From JAKZVK01 sp965261065 (GTDB taxonomy: Bacteria; Acidobacteriota; Terriglobia; Bryobacterales; UBA6623), in the NCBI GenBank assembly GCA_965261065.1, contig OZ253444.1, forward strand, positions 1,116,001-1,180,000: 64,000 nucleotides of DNA. The letters are read 5' to 3'. The notes beneath the pieces were generated by a model. The model was not told the DNA's origin, searched no databases, and saw only the letters and a program-made list of their open reading frames with translations. Positions within the stretch are counted from its first letter, which is position 1. Every line of letters starts with the position of its first letter. A program made the position numbers and the translations under genes. Below, piece by piece: positions 1-7,512 of the stretch.

Positions 1-489
1 GGGGTGCTCCAGGACGGCCTCGGAGAACGAGCTGAAGATAATACCCAGTTCCGACAGCTTACCCTTGAACGTTGTCGCTACCGAGACGCTGTCGAACACG
101 GCGTCGACGGCGACGCCTGCCAACGCCGCACGCTCGCTCAAAGGGATGCCGAGCTTCTCGTAGGTTTCGAGCAGCTCGGGGTCGACTTCGTCAAGGCTTT
201 TGGGTCCGTCTTTCTTGGACTTCGGAGCCGAGTAGTAGACGGCATTTTGGTAGTCGATTGGGGAGTAGTGGACGTTGTGCCAGGTAGGCTCGGTCATCGT
301 CGTCCAGTGACGGTAGGCCTTGAGGCGCCATTCGAGCAGAAACTTCGGCTCTTTCTTCTTGGCCGAGATCCAACGAACGATGTCTTCGTTGAGGCCTGGA
401 GGAGCCGACTCCGCTTCGATGTCGGTGACGAAACCGTATTTGTACTCCTGACTGGTCAGGACATCGAGATCACTAGATGGTGTACTCAT
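1..489 (-). CDS. sufB: Fe-S cluster assembly protein SufB, 5' part
   Basis: SufB is the scaffold subunit of the SufBCD complex, which builds iron-sulfur clusters in the cytoplasm. The reverse strand reads from an ATG at 489 to the window edge, giving 163 N-terminal residues of about 470. Recognisable SufB stretches are EYKYGFVTDIEAESAPPGLN, LLEWRLKAYRHWTTMTEPTW, then YSAPKSKK, LDEVDPELLETYEKLGIPL and AVFDSVSVATTF. The rest, including the conserved C-terminal half, lies outside the window, so downstream suf genes cannot be seen. The start is the only ATG before the conserved block. The gene is divergent from pyrR. Confidence 0.95.
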   Translation of the reverse strand, partial: MSTPSSDLDVLTSQEYKYGFVTDIEAESAPPGLNEDIVRWISAKKKEPKFLLEWRLKAYRHWTTMTEPTWHNVHYSPIDYQNAVYYSAPKSKKDGPKSLDEVDPELLETYEKLGIPLSERAALAGVAVDAVFDSVSVATTFKGKLSELGIIFSSFSEAVLEHP

Positions 490-895
490 GAAAAGTTCCC
501 TTTGCGCAGATGGTGCTGAACGGCGGTCGAGCTGCCAGCCAGGGCAATCTATACCAGTTGGTACTGATTCCCGAATCTCAGGCTAGCGAATACTGTACCT
601 TTGTGTCAAGATTCGATGGCGACCGGGTTGGGGGTCCTGCTGTCGTGGGACGGTGGATCGGCGGTCGAGATGGCTGAAGCCGGTTGGTAATGACGCTGAG
701 AGCGCCCTTTCCTAGCCGGGCTTCAGCAATCCTCGGTCGACGATTGTCCTTCAACGCAGCGACAACCGCCATTGCCAAGGGCCCCGGTGGGGCGGACACA
801 GTGGTCCGGCCTTACAAGGGCTACAACGTCTGAGGGACACCTCCGATGCCGTGGGGTTCAACACCCTGTGTTATCGTAGGGTTTGCTCGCCTTCG
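490..895. other. Divergent intergenic region between sufB and pyrR
   Basis: About 400 bases separate the divergent sufB and pyrR starts. Apart from the sufB-proximal dyad no gene is convincing. A 73-codon minus-strand frame (578-799) has no recognisable features. No clear PyrR-type anti-terminator/terminator pair with a U-tract was found before pyrR. Confidence 0.5.
546..569 (-). promoter_or_regulatory. Possible sufB promoter/operator with inverted repeat
   Basis: Upstream of sufB there is an inverted repeat TACCA-GT-TGGTA (552-563). On the minus strand it directly precedes and overlaps a TATAGATT box (548-553 region) that resembles a -10 element. Suf operons are often repressed by Rrf2-type regulators such as IscR or SufR, which bind dyads in this position. 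The match to any published motif is not established; this is inference from position and symmetry. Confidence 0.3.
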
Positions 896-1453
896 ATGAG
901 CCTGACCGAGACAAAATCACAGCTCATTAGCGGCTCGGAGATCGATCGCACCCTGGTTCGGCTGGCCCACGAGATCGTCGAGAAGGCCGCGAACACCGAG
1001 AAGTTGGCGGTGATCGGGATTCACCGGCGTGGGGCTGTCTTGGGCGAGCGGCTAGCCGCCAAGATGAAATCGGTGGCCGAGCATCCGGTACCGGTCGGCA
1101 CCCTGGGCATCGCGCTCTACCGCGAAGACCTCTCGACGATTGGGGCCGATCCCGTTGTTCGCGGCTCCGACATCCCCTTCCCAATCGACGACAAGGACGT
1201 CATCCTTGTCGACGACGTGCTCTACACTGGGCGGACGACGCTCTCCGCCTTGGGATCTCTCTACGAGCACGGCCGACCGGCAAGCGTGCAGCTCTGCGTG
1301 CTCATCGACCGCGGCCACCGGACGCTGCCGATTGAGGCGCGGTTCGTGGGTAAGTTCGTCGAGACGACCGCGCGGGAAGTCATCGAAGTGAAGGTCGAGC
1401 CGATCGACGGCGAGGAGCGGGTAGTGGTGGCGGAGAAAGTGGATTCCACGTGA
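896..1453 (+). CDS. pyrR: PyrR, pyrimidine operon regulator / uracil phosphoribosyltransferase
   Basis: PyrR senses uridine nucleotides and binds pyr mRNA; most members also convert uracil and PRPP to UMP. The 185-residue protein has the PRPP-binding motif VILVDDVLYTGRTT near residues 100-113 and the upstream block IGIHRRGAVLGERLA, both typical of PyrR. The ATG at 896 gives the family length; a GTG at 851 in frame would add 15 residues and cannot be excluded. The stop overlaps the pyrB start (GTGA), so the two are translationally coupled. The placement at the head of pyrB-pyrC fits an autogenous pyrimidine regulator, although no attenuator hairpin was recognised upstream. Confidence 0.93.
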   Translation: MSLTETKSQLISGSEIDRTLVRLAHEIVEKAANTEKLAVIGIHRRGAVLGERLAAKMKSVAEHPVPVGTLGIALYREDLSTIGADPVVRGSDIPFPIDDKDVILVDDVLYTGRTTLSALGSLYEHGRPASVQLCVLIDRGHRTLPIEARFVGKFVETTAREVIEVKVEPIDGEERVVVAEKVDST

Positions 1454-2433
1454 GCGCGTCAATGACAGACCAGCCACCGGCTTCCGGCGCGGCCGCGGCG
1501 CCGGCGGCCACACCTCAGAACGCCATGCAACGCAGCCTGCTGGGGATCGAGGGCCTGAGCCCCGACGAGATCCAGTGGTTGCTCGACCGCGGGCGGCAGT
1601 ACAAGCGCCGGCCGGACCAGCCGGCCAAGAAGCTCGATACGCTGCGCGGCAAGTCGATCGTCAACCTGTTCTTCGAGCCCTCGACGCGCACCCGCGCCAG
1701 CTTCGAGTTGGCCGCCAAGCGCTTGGGCGCGGATACGATCTCGATCTCCGGCGAAGGTTCAAGCTTGTCGAAGGGTGAATCTCTGGTCGACACGCTCAAT
1801 ACGCTCTCGGCCATGCAGCCGGACACCATCGTCATGCGGCACTCGGCGTCCGGGGCCCCACAGTTTCTGTCGCGCTTTCTGCCGACGCCCATCATCAACG
1901 CCGGCGACGGACAACACGAGCATCCCACCCAGGCGCTGCTCGACGCGATGACGATTCTCGATACACGGCCCGCATTGGAAGGGCTGCGGGTGGCGATCAT
2001 CGGCGACATCTCCCACAGCCGCGTCGCGCGGTCGAACATTCATTTGCTGTCGAAGTTCGGTGCGGAGATCGTCTTGTGCGGCCCGGCGACGATGCTGTCA
2101 CCCACGCTGACGAAACTCGCCGAAGGCATCAGCTTGACCTACAACATCGACGAGGCCGTCAGGGATGCCGACGTAATCATGATGCTGCGGGTTCAGCTCG
2201 AGCGGCAGAACGTCATCAACTTTCCCAAGCACGAGTACTTCCAGTTCTACGGGTTGCGCCTGGAACATCTTCAATTGGCAAAGCCCGATGCAATCGTGAT
2301 GCATCCGGGGCCGATCAACCGCGGCCGGGAGATCTCGTCGGAAGTGGCCGATTTTCCGCGGTCAGTGATCTTGAACCAGGTACAAAACGGAGTCGCCGTA
2401 CGCATGGCGGTGCTGGAGAGGGTGTGCGCATGA
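1450..2433 (+). CDS. pyrB: Aspartate carbamoyltransferase catalytic subunit
   Basis: This enzyme condenses carbamoyl phosphate and L-aspartate to N-carbamoyl-aspartate, the committed step of pyrimidine synthesis. The 327-residue product shows the carbamoyl-phosphate motif FFEPSTRTR, the HPTQ motif in EHPTQALLDAMT and the C-terminal MHPGPINRG. The start is the GTG inside the GTGA overlap with pyrR; an ATG twelve bases downstream is possible. The N-terminus has an Ala/Pro-rich extension of about 20 residues before the conserved core. No regulatory pyrI gene is adjacent, as expected where PyrR is present. Confidence 0.96.
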   Translation: MSASMTDQPPASGAAAAPAATPQNAMQRSLLGIEGLSPDEIQWLLDRGRQYKRRPDQPAKKLDTLRGKSIVNLFFEPSTRTRASFELAAKRLGADTISISGEGSSLSKGESLVDTLNTLSAMQPDTIVMRHSASGAPQFLSRFLPTPIINAGDGQHEHPTQALLDAMTILDTRPALEGLRVAIIGDISHSRVARSNIHLLSKFGAEIVLCGPATMLSPTLTKLAEGISLTYNIDEAVRDADVIMMLRVQLERQNVINFPKHEYFQFYGLRLEHLQLAKPDAIVMHPGPINRGREISSEVADFPRSVILNQVQNGVAVRMAVLERVCA

Positions 2434-2469
2434 TGGTGGCACAACTCTGCGGCCTCTCCCAGTAGATTC

Positions 2470-3765
2470 ATGAGCAGATTGCTGATCAAGAACGGGCGGG
2501 TCGTTGATCCGACTTCCAATACGGACGCACCGCGCGATGTGTTGATTGAGGACGGGCGCATCGCGGCCGTCGGCGAGCGCATCGAGGCGGGCGACGCCGA
2601 AGTCCTCGACGCCTCGGGCTGCGTCGTCACGCCGGGCTTGCTCGATATCCACGTCCACTTGCGGGAACCGGGCATCGAGCATGCCGAGACGATCGAGACC
2701 GGAGCGCGGGCGGCGGCAGCGGGCGGTTTCACCTCGGTCTGCTGCATGCCCAACACCATCCCGGTCAACGACAGTCCGACCGTGACCAGCTTCATCGTCG
2801 AGCGCGCACGGCGTTACGCTCCCATCAACGTCTTCCCGATCGGGGCCATCACGAAAGACAGCAAGGGCGAACAGTTGGCCGAGATAGGGGCCATGCAGGC
2901 GGCCGGCGTCGTCGCCATCTCCGACGACGGTTTGCCCGTCATGAACTCGCGAGTGATGCGCCGAGCCATGCAGTACGCGTCGTCATTCGGCCTCACCGTC
3001 ATCGACCATTGCGAAGACTTGAACCTCAGCCTAGGCGGCGACATTCACGAAGGCGTGCAGGCGGCGCGACTCGGTCTGCGGGGCATCCCCGCAAGCTCGG
3101 AAGACGTGATGGTGGCGCGCGACATCATCTTGAGCGAATCGACCGGCGCCAGGGCGCACATCGCACACATCTCGACGCGCAACTCGATCGCCATGGTGAG
3201 GCACGCCCGCTCCCTGGGTATTCCAACTACCTGTGAAGTCGCGCCGCATCATTTCGTGCTCACCGATTCCGACATCACGAGCTACGACAGCAACTACAAA
3301 ATGCGGCCTCCGCTGCGCGGGCACGTGGACGTTGCCGCTACGATCGAGGGCATCGTCGACGGCACGATCGACGCTATAGCGACCGACCATGCACCGCACA
3401 CGGGCAACATGAAGATGCAGGAGTTCGAGCGTTGTCCCTTTGGCGTGACCGGCCTGGAGACGGCCCTCGGCCTGGCCTTGGAGCACCTGGTCCATCCGAG
3501 CAAGATCAGCTTGATGCGCATGGTGGAACTGTTCACTACAGGGCCGGCGCGCGTGATTGGCCTCGACCGAGGGACGCTGGCCGCCGGGGCGCTGGGCGAT
3601 GTGACCGTATTCAGCCTCGACCGCCAGTGGACGTTCGACGTCAACGACTCCCTCTCCAAGAGCAAGAACTCCCCGTTCGACCGGCACAGTTTTCAGGGCG
3701 GACCCGTCGCGACGATCGTGGCAGGCAAAAAGGTTTGGCAAGCGCCGGTGGCAGTTACGGCCTAG
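2470..3765 (+). CDS. pyrC: Dihydroorotase, class I
   Basis: Dihydroorotase cyclises N-carbamoyl-aspartate to dihydroorotate in the cytoplasm. The 431-residue protein carries the zinc-binding motif DIHVHLREPG at about residue 60, VIDHCED, the histidine block EVAPHHFVLTD and ATDHAPHT near residue 305. These are the hallmarks of the class I (AllB-like) dihydroorotases that partner with PyrB. It begins 36 bases after pyrB on the same strand and closes the visible pyr operon; carA/B, pyrD, pyrF and pyrE are not in the window. Confidence 0.96.
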   Translation: MSRLLIKNGRVVDPTSNTDAPRDVLIEDGRIAAVGERIEAGDAEVLDASGCVVTPGLLDIHVHLREPGIEHAETIETGARAAAAGGFTSVCCMPNTIPVNDSPTVTSFIVERARRYAPINVFPIGAITKDSKGEQLAEIGAMQAAGVVAISDDGLPVMNSRVMRRAMQYASSFGLTVIDHCEDLNLSLGGDIHEGVQAARLGLRGIPASSEDVMVARDIILSESTGARAHIAHISTRNSIAMVRHARSLGIPTTCEVAPHHFVLTDSDITSYDSNYKMRPPLRGHVDVAATIEGIVDGTIDAIATDHAPHTGNMKMQEFERCPFGVTGLETALGLALEHLVHPSKISLMRMVELFTTGPARVIGLDRGTLAAGALGDVTVFSLDRQWTFDVNDSLSKSKNSPFDRHSFQGGPVATIVAGKKVWQAPVAVTA

Positions 3766-3852
3766 AACCCCGTGTTGTGGCAGTCCCCTACATGCCGGCC
3801 AGTTGTCCGTCACAGCTTGCCCCTGAACCGGCCTCCGAGCCAACTCGTTTCC

Positions 3853-3889
3853 TTGGGTTTCCTTCGTGCCAGGCGCTAGACTGATAGCC
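3853..3889 (+). promoter_or_regulatory. Putative promoter of SelA-like gene A
   Basis: The motif CGCTAG-A-CTGATAGCC (3874-3889) lies 33 bases before the start codon. The same motif with one change lies 34 bases before gene B. A TAGACT hexamer as -10 and a TTGGGT about 18 bases upstream as -35 would give a sigma70-like promoter. Conservation between the two upstream regions, at the same distance, is the main support. Confidence 0.4.
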
Positions 3890-3921
3890 CCTCAACTCCA
3901 CTCGCTTCAAGGATCCGACCC

Positions 3922-5586
3922 ATGCCAATGCTAACTGCACCGCACCGTAGAAAACCGTCCGGGCTGAGTCGCCGTACCCTGTTTCGAAACGGGGGCTTAG
4001 TGGCTGCCGCCGGGCTCGCACCCGGTTGGGCCTCGAGCGCCGCTGCCGCTCCAGCGCTCTCTTTCGGCGCCGACATGTACAAGTCGATCGGCGTGCGGCC
4101 CGCCATCAACGCCAAGGGCACCTTCACGATGCTGAGTGGGTCGCTGATGTTGCCGGAGTGTCGACAAGCGATGCAGCAGGCGTCGCGGAGCTTTGTTCAG
4201 ATCGACGAGCTGATGGAGGCGGTCGGTAACCGCCTCGCGGAGATTACGGGCGCCGAATCCGCAATCGTCACCTGCGGCTGTGCAGCAGGCCTCGCGCACG
4301 CCACAGCCGCTTGTCTTGCCGGGGGCGACCCGGAGAAGATCCATCAGTTGCCCGACCTGACGGGCCTCAAGAGCGAAGTGATCATACCCGGCTATTCTCG
4401 CAACATCTACGACCAGTCCATCCGTATGGTGGGGCCCACGATCATCAGTGTCGACAGCGAAGCGGCAATGCGCAGCGCAATCAGTGAGCGGACTGCGATG
4501 GCGATGGTCGCCGCGTCGCCTCGCGATCAGGGTCCGCTCGGCCTGAAAGAGGTGGCCTCGATTGCTCATGAGTACGACGTCCCCGTGCTCGTGGATGCTG
4601 CTGCGGAGGTGCTAACGATCCCTAACGTCCACCTGCAGCGCGGCGCCGACTTGGTCGCCTATAGCGGTGGCAAGGCGTTGCGAGGGCCCCAGAGCTCAGG
4701 TCTGTTGATCGGCCGCAAGGATCTCATCAAGGCCGCCTCGCTCAACAGCGCACCGCACCATGGCTTCGGCCGTCCCATGAAGGTGGGGAAGGAAGACGTT
4801 ATGGGTCTGCTGGCCGCGGTCGAGATGTGGGTCCGTCGTGACCACGAGGCCGAGTGGCGGACTTGGGAGAATTGGCTCGATGAGATCGCAGTCGCCGTGC
4901 GGCGGCTGGACGGCGTCACAACGGAAGTCCTTCAGCCGCGAGGGCTTTCCAACCGCTCTCCGCGAATGGACGTTCGTTGGGACGGCGAGCGTTTCAGGAT
5001 GAGCGGCGATGAGCTATACAAGCAGCTCTACAACGGCGATCCCCGCATCGTTCTGGCTGAAAGTACCGGGGATCGCCGGCACCCTCGAGACAGCTCCGTT
5101 ACCGTCATGCCCTGGCAATTGCAGCCCGGCGAGGCACAGATCGTGGGGGCCGAGATTCACCGCGCTCTTTCGAGCCCGCCGGGCGATCCAAACCCTAGCA
5201 AGCCTGCGGGCCCCACCGCTGGCGTTAGCGGCCAGTGGGATGTAGAGATGAGTTACGTCCGCATGACCGCGAAACACCGCTTCCTCATCGACCAGGACGG
5301 AGACAGCCTACTGGGCACTCACATGGGCGAAACCACCGGCGGCGACCTCAAGGGTTGGATCGAAGGGAATGAGATCCGGTTCCGCAGCGCCCACCCGCTC
5401 GAAGGCGCGGGCTTCCACTTCGAGTTCATGGGCAGGGTTAACGGCGAAGAAATGGCGGGCGAAGTGGATCTCGGGGAATACGGCACCGCTCAATGGTCCG
5501 CCAAGCGCCACTCCTACGACGGAGCCGGCAAGCCGAGACGCCTTCGCCTTCGCGACCGATTTGGGAGACTTTGGGGACCGCTCTGA
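3922..5586 (+). CDS. Tat-exported SelA-like PLP-dependent enzyme, copy A
   Basis: This 554-residue protein belongs to the SelA / D-glucosaminate-6-phosphate ammonia-lyase branch of fold-type I PLP enzymes. A twin-arginine signal (SRRTLFRNGG, residues 16-25, then an Ala-rich stretch) predicts export of the folded holoenzyme. The PLP domain spans about residues 48-425, with LVDAAAE (Asp225) and YSGGKALRGPQSSG, where Lys251 is the expected Schiff-base lysine. A C-terminal domain of about 105 residues (from about 434, GQWDVEMSYV) looks like a small beta-barrel rich in G and paired strands. The substrate is unknown; an extracytoplasmic location makes selenocysteine synthesis very unlikely. It is the first of three tandem paralogues. 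Confidence 0.85.
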   Translation: MPMLTAPHRRKPSGLSRRTLFRNGGLVAAAGLAPGWASSAAAAPALSFGADMYKSIGVRPAINAKGTFTMLSGSLMLPECRQAMQQASRSFVQIDELMEAVGNRLAEITGAESAIVTCGCAAGLAHATAACLAGGDPEKIHQLPDLTGLKSEVIIPGYSRNIYDQSIRMVGPTIISVDSEAAMRSAISERTAMAMVAASPRDQGPLGLKEVASIAHEYDVPVLVDAAAEVLTIPNVHLQRGADLVAYSGGKALRGPQSSGLLIGRKDLIKAASLNSAPHHGFGRPMKVGKEDVMGLLAAVEMWVRRDHEAEWRTWENWLDEIAVAVRRLDGVTTEVLQPRGLSNRSPRMDVRWDGERFRMSGDELYKQLYNGDPRIVLAESTGDRRHPRDSSVTVMPWQLQPGEAQIVGAEIHRALSSPPGDPNPSKPAGPTAGVSGQWDVEMSYVRMTAKHRFLIDQDGDSLLGTHMGETTGGDLKGWIEGNEIRFRSAHPLEGAGFHFEFMGRVNGEEMAGEVDLGEYGTAQWSAKRHSYDGAGKPRRLRLRDRFGRLWGPL

Positions 5587-5601
5587 TGTCACACCCGGAT
5601 A

Positions 5602-5669
5602 CGGGGCGTAGTTGATCCGGTCGTCCCGAAGGGCGGAAGTCGCCGGCTCAAGTCCCGTCGCCCGAGCCA
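5602..5669 (+). pseudogene. tRNA-like fragment (degenerate tRNA)
   Basis: The stretch begins with GGGGCGTAGTTGA, like a tRNA acceptor and D arm. It ends with GGCTCAAGTCCCGTCGCCCGAGCCA-like sequence split as a T arm, acceptor strand and CCA. The acceptor strands can pair over five positions (GGGCG with CGCCC). The T stem has one C-C mismatch, position 54 is C instead of T, and no anticodon arm with a seven-base loop fits. It is therefore best read as a decayed or partial tRNA, not a working gene. Short frames across it translate to VAGSSPVAR, a known sign of mis-called tRNA sequence. Confidence 0.4.
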
Positions 5670-5710
5670 GTTTGAATATTCCCCTGTTGGTGGTCGTCGC
5701 CAGTCAGAAG

Positions 5711-5738
5711 CAACCGAGCCGTGACCGTGAGGGAGCGG
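5711..5738 (+). repeat. REP-like repeat (AACCGAGCCGTGACCG type), copy 1
   Basis: The core CAACCGAGCCGTGACCG is followed by TGAGGGAGCGG. The same core recurs at 52458 and 63702, and a diverged form (AACCGAGCCCC...GAGTGAG) at 52696 and 63868. All lie in or at the edge of non-coding DNA, which fits a dispersed REP family of this genome. Confidence 0.6.
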
Positions 5739-5815
5739 CCCGGCACGCGCCCGGGCGTCCCACAACGACCTCTAGAGTCGATCGATTCGCGTCGGCATCG
5801 ATCTGGCTCATTTAC

Positions 5816-5847
5816 GTTTGCCCATCACAAACGCTAGGCTGATAGCC
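5816..5847 (+). promoter_or_regulatory. Putative promoter of SelA-like gene B
   Basis: CGCTAG-G-CTGATAGCC at 5832-5847 is the counterpart of the motif before gene A and sits 34 bases before the ATG. A TAGGCT -10 and TTTACG -35 with about 18 bases between them are plausible. The rest of the two intergenic regions differs, so this block has been kept. Confidence 0.4.
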
Positions 5848-5880
5848 ACCGGGATTGCTCGGTTCACGGGGGTATGATCC

Positions 5881-7512
5881 ATGTCGTTGTTAACCGCACT
5901 TCACGCTAAACCATCCAGGCTGAGTCGCCGCGCCCTGTTTCGGAACGGAGGACTGCTGGCAGCCACCGGGCTTGCTCCGGGCTTGGCCTCGAGCGCCGGG
6001 GCCGCACCGAAGCTCTCCTTCGGTGCCGACATGTACGACTCCATCGGCATCAGGCCTGTGATCAACGCGAAGGGCGTCTTCACGATGCTTAGCGGGTCCC
6101 TGATGCTGCCGGAGTGCCGTCGAGCGATGCAGCAAGCTTCGCTGAACTTCGTTCACATCGACGAACTGATGGAGGCGGTCGGCAAGCGCCTTGCCGAGAT
6201 CACGGGCACCCAATCGGCCATCGTCACCTGCGGCTGTGCAGCCGGATTGGCCCACGCCACCGCTGCCTGTCTTGCAGGGGGCGACCCGGAGAAGATCCAT
6301 CGTCTGCCCGACCTTACGGGCCTTAAGAATGAAGTGATCATACCCAGCTATTCCCGCAACATCTATGACCAGTCGATTCGCATGGTGGGACCCAAGATCA
6401 TCAGTGTCGACGGCGAAGCCGAGATGCGCACCGCGATCAATGCCCGAACCGCCATGGCCATGGTCGTGGGCTCGCCGAGGGATCAGGGTCCGCTCGGCTT
6501 GAAGGAGGTGGCTTCGATTGCTCATGAGCACGACGTTCCCGTGCTCGTGGACGCCGCCGCGGAGGCTATCACGATCCCGAACGTCCATCTGGAACGGGGC
6601 GCCGATCTCGTCGCCTACAGCGGCGGCAAGGCGCTGTTGGGCCCGCAGAGTGCCGGCCTGCTGATCGGGCGCAAGGACCTCATCAAAGCGGCGTGGCTCA
6701 ACAGCGCACCACATCACGCCTTCGGACGCCCCATGAAAGTGGCTAAGGAAGACGCCATGGGGCTGCTCGCCGCCGTCGAGATGTGGGTTCGTCGCGACCA
6801 CGAGGCCGAGTGGCGGACTTGGGAGAGTTGGCTGGAAGAGATTGGCGCCGCCGTGCGGCGGCTGCCCGGTGTCACCACGGAAGTCCTCCAGCCACGAGGT
6901 CTCTCCAACCGCTCTCCGCGACTTGCCATTCGCTGGGATGGCGAGCGCTTCGGGATCAGCGGCGACGAGCTGTACAAGCATCTCTACAACGGCGACCCCC
7001 GAATCGTTCTGGCCGCGAGTACGGGCGATCGCCGGCACCCCAAAGACAGTTCCGTGACGGTCATGCCGTGGCAACTACAACCCGGTGAGGCGCGGGTGGT
7101 AGGGACCGAGATTCACCGCGCTCTGGCCAACCCGCCAAGCGTTCCAAACAGGGCGAAGCCGGTCGGCGCTACCGTTGACGTCAACGGCCAGTGGGATGTT
7201 GAAATGCGTTACGTCCGCATGGCGGCGAAACACCGCTTCGTCTTCGATCAGGACGGAGACAACCTGCTCGGTACGCACATGGGCGAGACCACCGGCGGCG
7301 ACCTCAAGGGTTGGATCGAAGGGAACGAGATCCAGTTCCGCAGCGCCCATCCGCTCGAAGGGGCGGGCTTCCACTTCGAATTCGTCGGAAGGGTCAGCGG
7401 AGAGAAGATGGCGGGCGAAGTCGATCTAGGCGAATACGGCTCTGCTCAATGGTCCGCTCAGCGCCATTCCTACGACGAAGCCGGCGTGCCCTGTTTCGGA
7501 ATGGGGGGCTGA
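5881..7512 (+). CDS. Tat-exported SelA-like PLP-dependent enzyme, copy B
   Basis: This is a close paralogue of copy A, with the same order of parts. The Tat signal is SRRALFRNGG (residues 15-24). The PLP domain has LVDAAAE and YSGGKALLGPQSAG (Lys250), and the C-terminal beta domain ends in EYGSAQWSAQRHSYDEAG. The last residues, VPCFGMGG, are not homologous to the end of copy A. They come from the signal-peptide region of copy C read in another frame, so the 3' end was made by recombination. Function is unknown; an extracytoplasmic lyase or transferase acting on an amino-acid or amino-sugar derivative is conceivable. Confidence 0.84.
   Translation: MSLLTALHAKPSRLSRRALFRNGGLLAATGLAPGLASSAGAAPKLSFGADMYDSIGIRPVINAKGVFTMLSGSLMLPECRRAMQQASLNFVHIDELMEAVGKRLAEITGTQSAIVTCGCAAGLAHATAACLAGGDPEKIHRLPDLTGLKNEVIIPSYSRNIYDQSIRMVGPKIISVDGEAEMRTAINARTAMAMVVGSPRDQGPLGLKEVASIAHEHDVPVLVDAAAEAITIPNVHLERGADLVAYSGGKALLGPQSAGLLIGRKDLIKAAWLNSAPHHAFGRPMKVAKEDAMGLLAAVEMWVRRDHEAEWRTWESWLEEIGAAVRRLPGVTTEVLQPRGLSNRSPRLAIRWDGERFGISGDELYKHLYNGDPRIVLAASTGDRRHPKDSSVTVMPWQLQPGEARVVGTEIHRALANPPSVPNRAKPVGATVDVNGQWDVEMRYVRMAAKHRFVFDQDGDNLLGTHMGETTGGDLKGWIEGNEIQFRSAHPLEGAGFHFEFVGRVSGEKMAGEVDLGEYGSAQWSAQRHSYDEAGVPCFGMGG

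Noticed and set aside
578..799. 73-codon frame between sufB and pyrR
   Set aside because: It has no ribosome site, no family likeness and a composition typical of random GC-rich sequence.
5890..7074. Minus-strand frame of 394 codons
   Set aside because: It lies wholly antisense to the well-supported SelA-like copy B; length is due to high GC and the codon bias of the real gene.
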